Origin: Candidatus Didemnitutus mandela
GTDB lineage: Bacteria > Verrucomicrobiota > Verrucomicrobiia > Opitutales > Opitutaceae
DNA: 64,000 bases
Reading direction: 5' to 3'
Assembly (NCBI GenBank): GCA_002591725.1
Contig: NJAL01000005.1
Span: 227,337-291,336 of the forward strand
Shown: piece after piece, positions 8,888-18,490 of the stretch
Position numbering within the stretch: position 1 is the stretch's first letter
Layout: every line of letters starts with the position of its first letter
Translations under genes and position numbers: made by a program
Notes under the pieces: generated by a model
Told to the model about the DNA's origin: nothing
Databases searched by the model: none
Seen by the model: only the letters and a program-made list of their open reading frames with translations

Positions 8888-10062
8888 GCTGTTATCTCCG
8901 AAAACGCGCGTCGCCGTTTGAGCAGAGGCGGATGTTCCCACGTGCGCGCTGTGTTGATAATGATGCCGACGAGGATGCCCATCAAGACCAGATTGGAGCC
9001 GCCCGCGCTGATGAATGGCAGTGGAATACCCTTCGATGGCATGAGACTCGTCACAACGCAGAAATTAATAATCGCTTGTAGCGTGATGAGCAGCACGCAA
9101 CCAGTCGAGAGCAAAAACTGGAAAAGATTCGGCGCGCAGCGTACATGCATCAGGCCGGCGACGAAAATTGTGGAGAAAAGGCCGACAACGAGCAGCGTAA
9201 AAGTCAGGCCCATTTCCTCGCCGAGAATGGCGAAAATGTAGTCTGTGTTCGCTTCGGGTAGGAAAGCGTTTTGCTGGCGACCGTTACCAAGGCCGACACC
9301 ATTAATACCGCCATCGGAGAAAGCGAGCATCGCTTGCCACGGTTGGTAGGAGTAAACGTTACGGTTCGCCTCTACATCAAGAAACGCTGTGATGCGATGC
9401 ATGCGGTTTGGATTGTTCGCCACCAGCAAGATAAACCCGGCCAACGTAAGCAAAACCGTAGGCGCTAGAAACTTCAGTTTGCTTCCGGCAAGGAAAAGCA
9501 AAATCACGCCGATGCTAACCAACAGAAAAGCCGCCCCTAAATCAGGTTCGACGGTGGTGAGTATTACGAAGACGCCAATAACCGTGTACGGCGCCATAAA
9601 GCCGCGCCAGAAATCGTGCAGTTTGTTCTGGTTGATCGCAAGGTAGTGCGAGAGTACGAAAACCATGGCCACTTTCGCAAACTCCGACACCTGCACACGC
9701 ACTTGGCCGTAGCCGAGCCATCGGCGACTGCCATTAACCTTGATGCCAATGTGTGGAATCAACACGAGCAAGAGGACGAAAACTGCAAGTCCACCGATAC
9801 CCCAAACAAGTTTTCGCAGTTGCTCTAGATCGCAACAAGCAAACACCCAACCGAGACCGACCGAAACGACAAGAAAGGTTAGCTGTTTGTTAAGATAGAG
9901 AACCGAACCGCCTTTAGCCGAGGAGCTCGCACTAAAAAGCACCGTCAACCCGATTGTTACGAGTGCAAAAACACACACTAGGATGATGTTCGCGGGTATG
10001 GTCGTGAAGTGGCGACGGGAAGTGTAAGTGCTCGGCGAACTTGCCATAACGCGCGGTGTCAT
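8884..10062 (-). CDS. ftsW: SEDS peptidoglycan glycosyltransferase FtsW
   Basis: This polytopic SEDS-family protein polymerises lipid II at the septum together with FtsI. It has 392 aa with about ten membrane helices. Characteristic stretches are NGSRRWLGYGQVRVQVSEFA, VVEPDLGAAFLL-like text (TTVEPDLGAAFLLV), the DYIFAILGEEMG region and the C-terminal SMPSKGIPLPFISAGGSN-type motif (MPSKGIPLPFISAGGSNLV). The catalytic Asp of the family lies in the ANTDYIFAILGEE segment region. ATGA overlaps join it to the LysM gene upstream and murG downstream. It could in principle be RodA, but its position in the dcw cluster fixes it as FtsW. Confidence 0.95.
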   Translation of the reverse strand: MTPRVMASSPSTYTSRRHFTTIPANIILVCVFALVTIGLTVLFSASSSAKGGSVLYLNKQLTFLVVSVGLGWVFACCDLEQLRKLVWGIGGLAVFVLLLVLIPHIGIKVNGSRRWLGYGQVRVQVSEFAKVAMVFVLSHYLAINQNKLHDFWRGFMAPYTVIGVFVILTTVEPDLGAAFLLVSIGVILLFLAGSKLKFLAPTVLLTLAGFILLVANNPNRMHRITAFLDVEANRNVYSYQPWQAMLAFSDGGINGVGLGNGRQQNAFLPEANTDYIFAILGEEMGLTFTLLVVGLFSTIFVAGLMHVRCAPNLFQFLLSTGCVLLITLQAIINFCVVTSLMPSKGIPLPFISAGGSNLVLMGILVGIIINTARTWEHPPLLKRRRAFSEITA

Positions 10063-11015
10063 TTATTGGGTTCTTCCGCTTTAACAGTGGGGACTTCGCT
10101 GGAAGCGTTTCCCTTCAGCCCGGAGTCCAAGTTCTGATCCGTTAGCGGAAAAACGGCGTTGAAATGTGGCGTCTGGTTTTGTGCGGGTGCGGGTACAGTA
10201 GAAATCGTCGGTATTTTCTCAGACTCGGGTGTAATTGCAGCTGAAGTATTTTCTCTTGTCTTGGTGGGCGATTTTCTGGGGACGACAAGCTTAGTTGCTG
10301 TCTTGATGTCATTCTCGTCGAGAATAGTGAGTTTCTGGCCAGCGTAAACCATGGATCTATTCGTGAGACCGTTAGCTTTAGTGAGTGTGCTGACCTTAAC
10401 GCCGCAGCGTTTCGCGATCGTGCTGAGGCATTCGCCGGGCTTCACGATGACTGTGTTTCTTTTAACAGGCCGCTTTCTCTTGGCTTTAGTCGACATGGTG
10501 GCCACAGTCGATATTGCGGGCGTACGGCTGGCACCGGGTTGACCCGGGATGGTGAGCTTCTGGCCGGGATATAACGCAGAGTTATTACGGAGGTTGTTGG
10601 TTTTGGTGAATTCAGCGACGGATCTGTGATTGCGTTTGGCAATATTCCAGAGATTGTCACCGGATTGCACGATATAGGTGGAATTCGGCTCGGTTTTGTG
10701 TGCAGGTGTCGCTGGCGTGGTCGTGGCGGCGTAGTCGGACGACATCGAGCCGAGCGAAGAGGTTTCGAAATTGCTGGGTGTTACCACGCTAGTGCTGTTG
10801 GTGCCGGCCGGCGGCGCAGTATTGCCCTCAGGATAGATTTGAGGAGTTTTTGTGGGATAGACCACCGCAGATGCGTTCGGCGGGACATTGGATACGGCTT
10901 CTTTTGGCGTAGGAATGTTTCGAGTTGCCGATTGACAGCCGGGGGTAAAAAAAACGAAGGTAAACGCGACTAGGTGAACTGCAACTATCACCCCGGCGAT
11001 CTGGAGGATTTTCAT
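10059..11015 (-). CDS. LysM-domain cell-envelope protein of the dcw cluster
   Basis: This is a 318-aa exported protein with an N-terminal hydrophobic segment (residues 5-24) ending in TPGC, an imperfect lipobox, so it may be a lipoprotein. Two LysM peptidoglycan-binding domains follow at about 112-156 (YIVQSGDNLWNIAKRN..GQKLTIP) and 188-231 (VIVKPGECLSTIAKRCG..GQKLTIL). They are separated and flanked by Pro/Thr/Ser-rich low-complexity linkers. It is placed between murD and ftsW with an ATGA overlap to ftsW, so it is transcribed with division genes. I infer a septal-wall binding or hydrolase-regulating role. It has no catalytic domain. No standard gene symbol is known to me. Confidence 0.85.
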   Translation of the reverse strand: MKILQIAGVIVAVHLVAFTFVFFTPGCQSATRNIPTPKEAVSNVPPNASAVVYPTKTPQIYPEGNTAPPAGTNSTSVVTPSNFETSSLGSMSSDYAATTTPATPAHKTEPNSTYIVQSGDNLWNIAKRNHRSVAEFTKTNNLRNNSALYPGQKLTIPGQPGASRTPAISTVATMSTKAKRKRPVKRNTVIVKPGECLSTIAKRCGVKVSTLTKANGLTNRSMVYAGQKLTILDENDIKTATKLVVPRKSPTKTRENTSAAITPESEKIPTISTVPAPAQNQTPHFNAVFPLTDQNLDSGLKGNASSEVPTVKAEEPNK

Positions 11016-11069
11016 AGCTTGAATACTGGATACTGAGGTTAGGGGCTTTTGTCTAAAAATCGGTGTTGT

Positions 11070-12359
11070 TCACAAATTTTCCACAATAGATTCAAATTGA
11101 CGTCCCCGATCGGCGTAGTTTTGGAACATATCAAAGCTGGCGAAGCCGGGGCTGAATAAAATCTGATCGCCAGGACGCGCTTGGTTGAAAGCCGATTGCA
11201 CGGCTACCTCAAGCGTATCACAACAGGACGCGGAAACACCCGAGGTCCGACATAGGCCAGCAAGTAATTGTTTCGCTTCGCCGATCAGAAAGGCATAACG
11301 GACCTTGGACGCGATTTGACCAACAAAGGTTCCGGCATCACCGCCCTTTCCCTTGCCGCCAGCGATGAGAAACACCGGTTGGGGAAACTGAGCAAGCGCA
11401 GCTCTAACCGCATGGAAGTTGGTGGCTTTGGAGTCGTTCCAAAAGGAAACCTCTTTCCGCTTGCCAATCTGAGCGAGCTGGTGCTGGCTGAGCTGGAAAG
11501 TGTGCGCGGCCTCATAAAGCAACTCTTCTGACAGGCCAGTTTGTCGCCACCAAGCCGCCATTAGGATAAAATTTTCACGCTGCGGATAAGACATGAAAAC
11601 GCTCCCCCTAAGGCGCTGATCCATCGGCTGGCTCTCCGTTGTCACGAAACAGCCCAACGGCAGGGACGTTCCGTGATTCTGCAGCCACCGCCCCACCGAG
11701 GAACCTACAAAAACTCTCTCATTTGGCGTGAGCTCGACAAGTCGCCACTTAGCAGCAAAGTAGGAATCCAGCCCAGCGTGCCGCTCCAGGTGATCCTCGG
11801 CAAAATTGGTAAACAGCGTCGAGCTGGGTCGAAGATAGTGCAGCGTCTCCGCCTGAAACGAGCTCACCTCGCACACTGCCAATGGGCGCGAGTCCGACTT
11901 CTCTAGCACGAGCCGGCTCAACGGATAACCAATGTTTCCTGTTGCTCGCGCAGACCAGCCGATACGACTAAGCGCGTGGGCAAGAAACTTCGTTAGTGTC
12001 GTTTTTCCGTTCGTTCCAGTGACCGCAATCAGCTCACCGGGCCAAAATAACGAGGAAAAATCCAATTCTCCCAAACACAGGCAGCCTGCCATCCGCGAGG
12101 TCACGAGCCACGGATGTTCCGGAGAAAAACCCGGGCTAAAAACTACCAACAAGTGTTGGGTCACGCAGCGCGTGTCGAACATCGGGTTCGCCCCCGGCGC
12201 ATCCTCGTCGTAGAGCACGCCGGTAGCGCCAATCCGCTCGAGAAAGGCAATTACGCCACAGCCACTTACGCCTGCACCCAAGACAGCCACCGGTTGCTCC
12301 AGGCAATCGGCGATCACAGCAGGTGGTGCAGAAAACGAGAAAGGAAACAAACAGCTCAT
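11070..12359 (-). CDS. murD: UDP-MurNAc-L-Ala--D-Glu ligase MurD
   Basis: This cytoplasmic Mur ligase adds D-Glu to UDP-MurNAc-L-Ala. It has 429 aa, a normal length. The N-terminal UDP-binding domain starts AVLGAGVSGCGV. The ATP loop is AVTGTNGKTTLTKF. The Mur central motif is TNFAEDHLERH (usual form NITEDHLDRH), and the C-terminal domain shows NDSKATN and LIAGGKGKG. The ATG at 12359 is used. A gap of 230 bp separates it from mraY, the largest gap inside this cluster. It is followed by a 54-bp gap and the LysM gene. Confidence 0.96.
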   Translation of the reverse strand: MSCLFPFSFSAPPAVIADCLEQPVAVLGAGVSGCGVIAFLERIGATGVLYDEDAPGANPMFDTRCVTQHLLVVFSPGFSPEHPWLVTSRMAGCLCLGELDFSSLFWPGELIAVTGTNGKTTLTKFLAHALSRIGWSARATGNIGYPLSRLVLEKSDSRPLAVCEVSSFQAETLHYLRPSSTLFTNFAEDHLERHAGLDSYFAAKWRLVELTPNERVFVGSSVGRWLQNHGTSLPLGCFVTTESQPMDQRLRGSVFMSYPQRENFILMAAWWRQTGLSEELLYEAAHTFQLSQHQLAQIGKRKEVSFWNDSKATNFHAVRAALAQFPQPVFLIAGGKGKGGDAGTFVGQIASKVRYAFLIGEAKQLLAGLCRTSGVSASCCDTLEVAVQSAFNQARPGDQILFSPGFASFDMFQNYADRGRQFESIVENL

Positions 12360-12383
12360 AACAGGAGTGGTGACTTCGGTTGG

Positions 12384-12580
12384 TTAAGGAAAGAACATTA
12401 CAGAAAGCTTTTGGAAGAAGATTTGGGTAAGATCTTCTACCAGCACCAGCCCCGCAGCTTTTACGCGCAAACGGGCGAGTTCCTGTAGTAACGGGCGAAC
12501 GGCGCCGCAGTAGTTTCAAACCGGTCTGGGACAAATCGCGAAAGGTCGGCACGGATTCCGGACTGTAATCGAATAGGCAT
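12384..12580 (-). pseudogene. possible small frameshifted gene between mraY and murD
   Basis: The 230-bp gap between mraY and murD is the only loose spot in an otherwise tight operon. On the minus strand an ATG at 12580 opens MPIRLQSGIRADLSRF and continues to about DRFETTAA. After a one-base shift, a second frame reads LLQELARLRVKAAGLVLVEDL and ends FFQKLSVMFFP at a stop at 12384-12386. Joined, these give a plausible protein of about 64 residues ending just before murD. I do not recognise it. It may be a short decayed gene or chance. Confidence 0.25.
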
Positions 12581-12589
12581 GTCTTTTGT

Positions 12590-13705
12590 TTATCGAAGTT
12601 TAAAGATTGAGAGACCTGCGAGGGCAAAGGCGAGCGAAAGCAACCAGAAGCGGAGTACAACTTTGGTTTCCGGCCAGCCGCGTTTTTGGAAATGATGATG
12701 CAGCGGCGCCATCAGCAACAGCCGCACGCCGGTTCCAATACGATACCGCGTGTATTTGAAATAGCCGACCTGTAACACAACCGACAGCAGCTCGAGCACG
12801 AATACGCCGCCAACAATCAGGAGTGCTATCGGCTGGTGGATCATGAACGCTATCACGCCGATCAGTCCGCCCAATGCGAGCGACCCCGTGTCGCCCATAA
12901 AGACTTCAGCTGGATACGAGTTGAACCACAAGAACGCCATACAGGCGCCGGTCAATGCTCCACAAAGCACAGTTAGCTCACCCGCACCGGGGACATAGCT
13001 AATGAACAGATAATCGGCGATTTTTAAGTTACCCGCAGCGTAGGCCATGATGCCAAATGCCAGCGTGACCGTGATCGTGCAGCCCACCGCCAAGCCATCA
13101 AGGCCGTCGGTGAGGTTGATAGCATTGCTAAACCCGACCACCCACAAATAAATCAAAACTAGCAAGAGCCACCAAGGCATGTGTTCGATCACTGCAGTTT
13201 TGAAAAATGATACCCATAGTTCTCGAACTCGTTCCGCGCTGAGCGGATGCCAGAGCAATGATCCGAGGGCAACGAATGTTGCCAGTGTTTGCCAAGCGAC
13301 CTTTTCCCATAACTTGATACCGTCATTATTTTTGCGAATTACCTTCAGATAGTCGTCACGCAAGCCGGGAATTGTCAGCGTTGTATAAACAAAAAGCGCT
13401 ACGAAGACCCAAATGTTCGGCTCCGCCCAAAGCACCGTGCCAAAGAACATGGCGATAAAAATGATTAGGCCGCCCATCGTCGGCGTGTGTTTTTTATCAA
13501 AACAGGTTGCGCCCAGTACGCCCGTGCGTTTGTCGATATAACCGTGGCCGAGCTTCAATGCCCGGAAGCGCCGGATGAGCCACGGCCCAACCACGAAACC
13601 AATGCTCAATGCCGTTGCCGTGGCGCCAAGCGTCCGCACTGTGATACAGTGCAACAGCCGCAACGAACCAAAAAAATAAGCGTAGTTTGCGAGATAGCTA
13701 AGCAT
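12590..13705 (-). CDS. mraY: phospho-MurNAc-pentapeptide transferase MraY
   Basis: This polytopic enzyme transfers phospho-MurNAc-pentapeptide to undecaprenyl phosphate, giving lipid I. The chosen start is the ATG at 13705 (MLSYLANYAYFFG), which matches the family N-terminus and overlaps the murF stop by 8 bp. An ATG at 13723 adds six residues. Visible are DDYLKV, the catalytic Asp motif NAINLTDGLDGLA, FMGDTGSLALGG and the family signature APLHHHFQKRGW. It has about ten membrane helices and is intact. Confidence 0.96.
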   Translation of the reverse strand: MLSYLANYAYFFGSLRLLHCITVRTLGATATALSIGFVVGPWLIRRFRALKLGHGYIDKRTGVLGATCFDKKHTPTMGGLIIFIAMFFGTVLWAEPNIWVFVALFVYTTLTIPGLRDDYLKVIRKNNDGIKLWEKVAWQTLATFVALGSLLWHPLSAERVRELWVSFFKTAVIEHMPWWLLLVLIYLWVVGFSNAINLTDGLDGLAVGCTITVTLAFGIMAYAAGNLKIADYLFISYVPGAGELTVLCGALTGACMAFLWFNSYPAEVFMGDTGSLALGGLIGVIAFMIHQPIALLIVGGVFVLELLSVVLQVGYFKYTRYRIGTGVRLLLMAPLHHHFQKRGWPETKVVLRFWLLSLAFALAGLSIFKLR

Positions 13706-15071
13706 ACGCGGCAGCGTGTTCATCGAGGACAGCTTCGAGCTTATAAGACCGGCTCCCTTTCAAAAAGGCGGCGCCTTTGAAAGAGGCGAGACGCTCACGG
13801 ACATGGGTGACATCGTCAATAATTTCAATTTGTGCCGGGTCGTTGCCGTTCTCCGGCAAGCCCTCGCTGACAGCGGCAGCGTTCGTGCCGAACACGAACA
13901 AAAAATCGCCTGGGCGCAACAGCAAGGAGCATCCTAGCTGGCGATGATACTCCGCTGCATCCGTACCCAACTCCTCCATACAACCTAGAACATAGAGCCG
14001 CGGCAGTTCCGGAGCGACCAAATCGGAAAAGGCCGCGATCGCGTCCTGCATTGAAGCTGGATTTGCGTTATAGAAATCGCAATAGACCAGCGCTTCTCCG
14101 ACGCGCCGCATCCCTCCCCGCCACCTTGATGGCTGCCAGCCCGAAAGACGTATCTGCAGCTCGGCATCGCTTACACCTAGCTCGGAAGCGAGCGCCAGCG
14201 CTAGCGCCGCATCTTGCGCCATGCCATTGGAAATCCGATGCAACAAAAAGGTTCTCCATCCAGCGAGCGTTACTTCCGTCCGATCGGGCCGGTGTAAAAC
14301 CGTGAAACTCACCTGGCGACCGGGGACACGCGCCATGTCTTCGTTGGCTGGCACGAGCACAAGCGAATTAGGTAATTCACGAAACGCTTCAAACCGACAG
14401 CACGCTGTCGGAAAAACTGTCAACCCGCCCGCGCGATTCGCCGCCGGCAATCGCGATTTTTCGAAAGCAACGTTTTCCAGTGTGCCGAGTTTCTCTAAGT
14501 GTGCAGGTCCGACGAGTGTGACGATACTGTGATTCGGCTCAATAATCGCTGCCAGGCCGGCCATTTCACCAGGCATGTTGATGCCGACCTCGACGACAGC
14601 GGCACAGTGCTGCGTCCGATTGATCTTTGTAAGCGTCAGCGGCACACCGATGTGGTTGTTGAGAGTTCCCTCTGTTGCGCAGACAGCGGGCTCTCCGCCA
14701 AGCAGCTGCGAGAGCAAATCCTTGGTCGATGTCTTTCCAGCACTGCCGGTCACACCAACGACCGTGCCTGTAAACTCACGTCGGTGCTCGCGTGCAATCG
14801 CCTGGAACGCAGCGAGTGAATCGGTAGTAAGAAGTTGCGGTAGATTGCTTGTGGTCACAGTTTTTTCGACAAGCGCCGCTGACGCCCCTCGCGCCTCCGC
14901 TTTGCCAAGAAAATCGTGCCCATCTCGCTTTTTCGTGGGCAGAGCCACAAACATCTGCCCATCGTTCAACTTTCGCGTGTCTTGACTAAACCCAACCAGC
15001 ATATCATTTGGTAGGAAATTCCATTGTCCGCCTGTCCAGGCAGCTAGCTTTTCAGGTGCAAAAGTTAACAT
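13698..15071 (-). CDS. murF: UDP-MurNAc-tripeptide--D-Ala-D-Ala ligase MurF
   Basis: This ligase adds the D-Ala-D-Ala made by Ddl to the UDP-MurNAc tripeptide. It has 457 aa. The N-terminal domain contains FSQDTRKLNDGQMFVAL. The ATP loop is VTGSAGKTSTKDLLS, followed by the central motif EVGINMPGEM and the C-terminal YCDFYNANPASMQDAI and VLGCMEELG. It starts 26 bp after murE and overlaps mraY by 8 bp. It is intact, with no unusual residues noticed. Confidence 0.95.
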   Translation of the reverse strand: MLTFAPEKLAAWTGGQWNFLPNDMLVGFSQDTRKLNDGQMFVALPTKKRDGHDFLGKAEARGASAALVEKTVTTSNLPQLLTTDSLAAFQAIAREHRREFTGTVVGVTGSAGKTSTKDLLSQLLGGEPAVCATEGTLNNHIGVPLTLTKINRTQHCAAVVEVGINMPGEMAGLAAIIEPNHSIVTLVGPAHLEKLGTLENVAFEKSRLPAANRAGGLTVFPTACCRFEAFRELPNSLVLVPANEDMARVPGRQVSFTVLHRPDRTEVTLAGWRTFLLHRISNGMAQDAALALALASELGVSDAELQIRLSGWQPSRWRGGMRRVGEALVYCDFYNANPASMQDAIAAFSDLVAPELPRLYVLGCMEELGTDAAEYHRQLGCSLLLRPGDFLFVFGTNAAAVSEGLPENGNDPAQIEIIDDVTHVRERLASFKGAAFLKGSRSYKLEAVLDEHAAAYA

Positions 15072-15097
15072 GGGGGGGTTAGACTAATTTATTATGC

Positions 15098-16570
15098 TTA
15101 TTGGGTGGCAATAAACTCGAGTGCGACTTGTCGGTCATCGAACGGAACCACTGTGTCGGCAAATTCTTGATAAGTTTCGTGCCCCTTGCCGGTGATGAGC
15201 ACAGCGTCGCCCGGCTTGGCAAAGGCTAACGCCAGTCCAATGGCGTGTCGCCGATCTTTGATAAATGCCATCCGGTTCGCATTCTTCACGCCAGCCTCCA
15301 TGTCGCCGAAGATTTGTGGCAACGGCTCGCCCCGCGGATTGTCCGCCGTGGCCCACGCGAAATCGGCAAATTCCTGCACTGCCGCCGTCATGAGCGGACG
15401 CTTGCCACGATCGCGATTGCCACCGCAACCGAAGACAACAAGTAACTGGCCGGGCGTGACCGCACGTAGCATGGCAAGCGCATTCCGCAGGGCATCTTCG
15501 GTGTGTGCGTAGTCAACGAAAACATTGTAAAGCTGACCTGCCTCGATGCGCTCCATTCGCCCGGGAATTCCAGAAAAACTTTTAAGATACGAAGATATGT
15601 CCAGCAGATTGCAATCGAGTGCGTAGCACGTAGCCATCGCGGCGAGTAAATTGCTAAGGTTGTAGCGGCCAACGAGCGGGCTTTCGAGGTCGAACGTTCC
15701 CCCGGGAAACACGAGACGGAATGACGTGCTTTTGAAACCGAGTTGCACGGCTTCGGCGCGTATCGTAGCCTTGGGATTTTCGCCGAAGGAAACGACCTTC
15801 ACGCCCTCCGGGATTTTAGAGGTAAGCTGACGTCCGTAGTCATTATCGAGATTAATTGCTACGGCGCGTGGCGTGCTACCGATAGCGCCGGTGAACAGCC
15901 GGCTCTTCACAGCAAAATAAGCCTCGAGCGTCCGATGGTAATCGAGGTGATCGCACGTGAGGTTGGTGAAAACCGCGACGGCAAACTGCATGCCAAGAAC
16001 GCGGTGTTGGTCGATGCCGTGAGAACTCACCTCGATCACAGCCTGGCGGCAGCCGGCATCGCGTATTTGTGCGAGCATGCCGTAAAGATCGAGTGCCTCG
16101 GGCGTGGTGCGGAAGGATGGGACAACGCGCGAGCCGAGGTCGTAATTAACCGTGCCAATAAGGCCTACGCGCTGGGTCGAAGTGGAGAGCAGGTGTTTGA
16201 CAAGGTTCGTAACGGTGGTTTTACCATTGGTTCCGGTAACTCCCACAAGGTCGAGGGAACGATCTGGAAAACTGAAGAAACGTTGCGAGACCTGTGCAAG
16301 CGCACGGCGGGCATCGGACACCTGTAAATAGGTAACGCGGGCCGAGGTAGCACCGGGAATTTTTTCGCCCACGACGGCCACGGCACCGCGCGCGATGGCT
16401 TTGTCGATAAAAAAGCAACCGTCGGCGCGGCAGCCCGGGAGCGCAAAAAATACATTGCCCGGCATTACGCAACGGCTATCTATCGCGAGACCGGAAATTG
16501 GACAATCGAGTTCACCCTTGTTCGCAAGGATGTCAGTTTTTGGAAGATAGTCGGAGAGCCTAGGAGCCAT
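15098..16570 (-). CDS. murE: UDP-MurNAc-L-Ala-D-Glu--meso-DAP ligase MurE
   Basis: This ligase adds the third amino acid to the peptide stem. It has about 490 aa from the ATG at 16570 (MAPRLSDYLPKTDIL), preceded by an AGGG ribosome site. An ATG at 16675 forms an ATGA overlap with ftsI but adds 35 residues unlike MurE, so it is less likely. The ATP loop is VTGTNGKTTVTN. The central motif is NLTCDHLDYH. The specificity loop is DNPRGEPL, and DNPR is the known mark of meso-diaminopimelate use as opposed to lysine. This agrees with the DAP decarboxylase gene at 38.4-39.7 kb. The gene is intact. Confidence 0.95.
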   Translation of the reverse strand: MAPRLSDYLPKTDILANKGELDCPISGLAIDSRCVMPGNVFFALPGCRADGCFFIDKAIARGAVAVVGEKIPGATSARVTYLQVSDARRALAQVSQRFFSFPDRSLDLVGVTGTNGKTTVTNLVKHLLSTSTQRVGLIGTVNYDLGSRVVPSFRTTPEALDLYGMLAQIRDAGCRQAVIEVSSHGIDQHRVLGMQFAVAVFTNLTCDHLDYHRTLEAYFAVKSRLFTGAIGSTPRAVAINLDNDYGRQLTSKIPEGVKVVSFGENPKATIRAEAVQLGFKSTSFRLVFPGGTFDLESPLVGRYNLSNLLAAMATCYALDCNLLDISSYLKSFSGIPGRMERIEAGQLYNVFVDYAHTEDALRNALAMLRAVTPGQLLVVFGCGGNRDRGKRPLMTAAVQEFADFAWATADNPRGEPLPQIFGDMEAGVKNANRMAFIKDRRHAIGLALAFAKPGDAVLITGKGHETYQEFADTVVPFDDRQVALEFIATQ

Positions 16571-16671
16571 TTTAAAGATGCCCTGCGAGAGGCGTCCTGT
16601 AGGACGTGGGCGCGTAGAAGACAGCGAACGGAAAGCGGCAACGAGTGGATGGTTGGACGTAAGATAGCCAA

Positions 16672-18483
16672 TCACAGATGAAAGCTTTCGGCAGCGAAGA
16701 TCGCCGGTTTTACCGTATCTTCTGTGGGGTTAACCTTGAAACATTGGATGAGTTGTTCCGAAATATCTTTAAATGCTGGAGCGGAAGTAGATGAGGCGTA
16801 AGCATTGCCACTTTTGGTTTGAGGATCGTCAATGATGACGGAGATCAAGGCACTTGGCTGATCCGTAGGGAAAAAGCCTGAAAACAAGACAACCTGTCGG
16901 TTATTCACATATTTCTTGTTGACGATCTTTTGCGTCGTTCCGGTCTTGCCGGCTAAACCGAATCCGGGGATGTCGGATTTTTTTCCAGTTCCATTGGCGA
17001 CGGCGTTGCGGAGCAGTTGCATGAGTGTTGCAGCGGTGCTTGATTTCAGGACTCGTTTGCGTGCTCTCGGTGCGAATCTGAACACGACATTGCCTGAGGA
17101 GTCGCGGATCTCCTTGATGATTTGTGGCCAGAGAAGCACGCCATCGTTAGCCACCACCCCCATAGCCATGTGGATTTGTAATGGTGTGGCTGCGATTGCG
17201 TGGCCCATCGGCATGCGTGTGATTGAGAGAGGGTCCCAATCTTTTGGCGATTTGAGCAAGCCGTACATTTCGTTGCAGACCTGGCAGTTGGTCTTTTGGC
17301 CGAAACCGTAAAGCCTGATGTAGTTATAGAAATTCTGCTCGCCTATAAGCATCGCAAGCTGCGCAGCGCCGCGATTGCTGGAGCGGCTAAGGATACTGGA
17401 AACGCTAAGTTTTTTTAACGGATGGGCTTCTTTCGGTAGTCTGAGCTTGCGTCCCTTGTAATTTATATTCGTGATTCCGCAGTCAAAGATAGTTTGCGGC
17501 GTTACAAAACCAAGATCGAGCGCGGCACTGCTGGAAACGATCTTGAAGGTTGAGCCAGGCTCGATCATATTGCTTACAGAGTAATTGCGTTGGATTCTCT
17601 GTTCGGTTTTTTGGAAATTATTCAGGTCGAATGTCGGATAGTTTGCCATCGCAAGGATGTAACCAGTCTGAGGCTCGCTGATGATGATAGTGGCGAAATT
17701 CGGTGAATATTTCGCCCCGATCTCCTTCAATTCGTTTTCGGCGATCTGTTGGACGGAGGAATCGATTGTGAGCACAACATCGTAACCGCTACGCATCGGC
17801 ACTTTCTGCGAGCGGAATTGCGTCATTTCGTAGTTGGCGCCATTTTTTTCGCTCTCGATCCACCCATCCTTGCCCTGCAGAAAAAAATCCAGGTACCGCT
17901 CTATCCCCATGACTGGGTTGGTGTTATTTTTGTTTATGTAACCGAGCACTTGCGAAGCAAAGTCGTGCTTGGGATAAACACGTTTGTATTTGCGAATGCC
18001 GTAGACACCATGAATTTTTAATGCGTCGATTTTGCTGTAAGCCAATTCGTTGACCATATCCCTCAGTTTCACCCAACGAATGCGATTGCTCTTGCCAGTG
18101 TTTTTCTTCGCATTCGCGAGGGCGAGCTTACTTGCGGCGATGTCCTTAGAAAGCTTACGTTTGAGTTCGAGTGGAGGTATTTTGAGGAGATGCGCGAGTT
18201 CGGGCCAGTAAGCCTCATCCTTCTCGCACAGCACTTCTGGGTCAGCGCCAATCGTGACGTAAGAGCAATTCGTCGCGAGGAGGCCCCCGTTGCTATCGAA
18301 GATAGCGCCACGGGGCGCATGTTCTACAACAATTTCCCGTCGAGATATCTCAATGTATTTCAGGAATCTGTCGCGATCGATCACATGCAAAAACACCAGC
18401 CGGACCATCACCCCTATGAAACAAGTGAACGTGCAGACAGTAATCAATGTTATGCGGATGGAGGAAGTGAAACCTTTTGGCAT
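16672..18483 (-). CDS. ftsI: septal peptidoglycan transpeptidase FtsI (PBP3)
   Basis: This is a class B penicillin-binding protein that crosslinks septal peptidoglycan as partner of FtsW. It has 603 aa. An N-terminal membrane anchor (about 10-32) is followed by the PBP dimerisation domain (APRGAIFDSNGGLLA). The transpeptidase domain has all three active-site motifs: STFK in MIEPGSTFKIVS (Ser about 309), SSN in SRSSNRGAAQ, and KTGTT near 513. No C-terminal PASTA domain is seen. It lies 7 bp after ftsL and before murE. Confidence 0.95.
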   Translation of the reverse strand: MPKGFTSSIRITLITVCTFTCFIGVMVRLVFLHVIDRDRFLKYIEISRREIVVEHAPRGAIFDSNGGLLATNCSYVTIGADPEVLCEKDEAYWPELAHLLKIPPLELKRKLSKDIAASKLALANAKKNTGKSNRIRWVKLRDMVNELAYSKIDALKIHGVYGIRKYKRVYPKHDFASQVLGYINKNNTNPVMGIERYLDFFLQGKDGWIESEKNGANYEMTQFRSQKVPMRSGYDVVLTIDSSVQQIAENELKEIGAKYSPNFATIIISEPQTGYILAMANYPTFDLNNFQKTEQRIQRNYSVSNMIEPGSTFKIVSSSAALDLGFVTPQTIFDCGITNINYKGRKLRLPKEAHPLKKLSVSSILSRSSNRGAAQLAMLIGEQNFYNYIRLYGFGQKTNCQVCNEMYGLLKSPKDWDPLSITRMPMGHAIAATPLQIHMAMGVVANDGVLLWPQIIKEIRDSSGNVVFRFAPRARKRVLKSSTAATLMQLLRNAVANGTGKKSDIPGFGLAGKTGTTQKIVNKKYVNNRQVVLFSGFFPTDQPSALISVIIDDPQTKSGNAYASSTSAPAFKDISEQLIQCFKVNPTEDTVKPAIFAAESFHL

Positions 18484-18490
18484 GGCTGTC

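Noticed and set aside
16571..16675. Extended MurE start with ATGA overlap to ftsI
   Set aside because: The 35 extra residues do not resemble MurE. The internal ATG at 16570 matches the family N-terminus.
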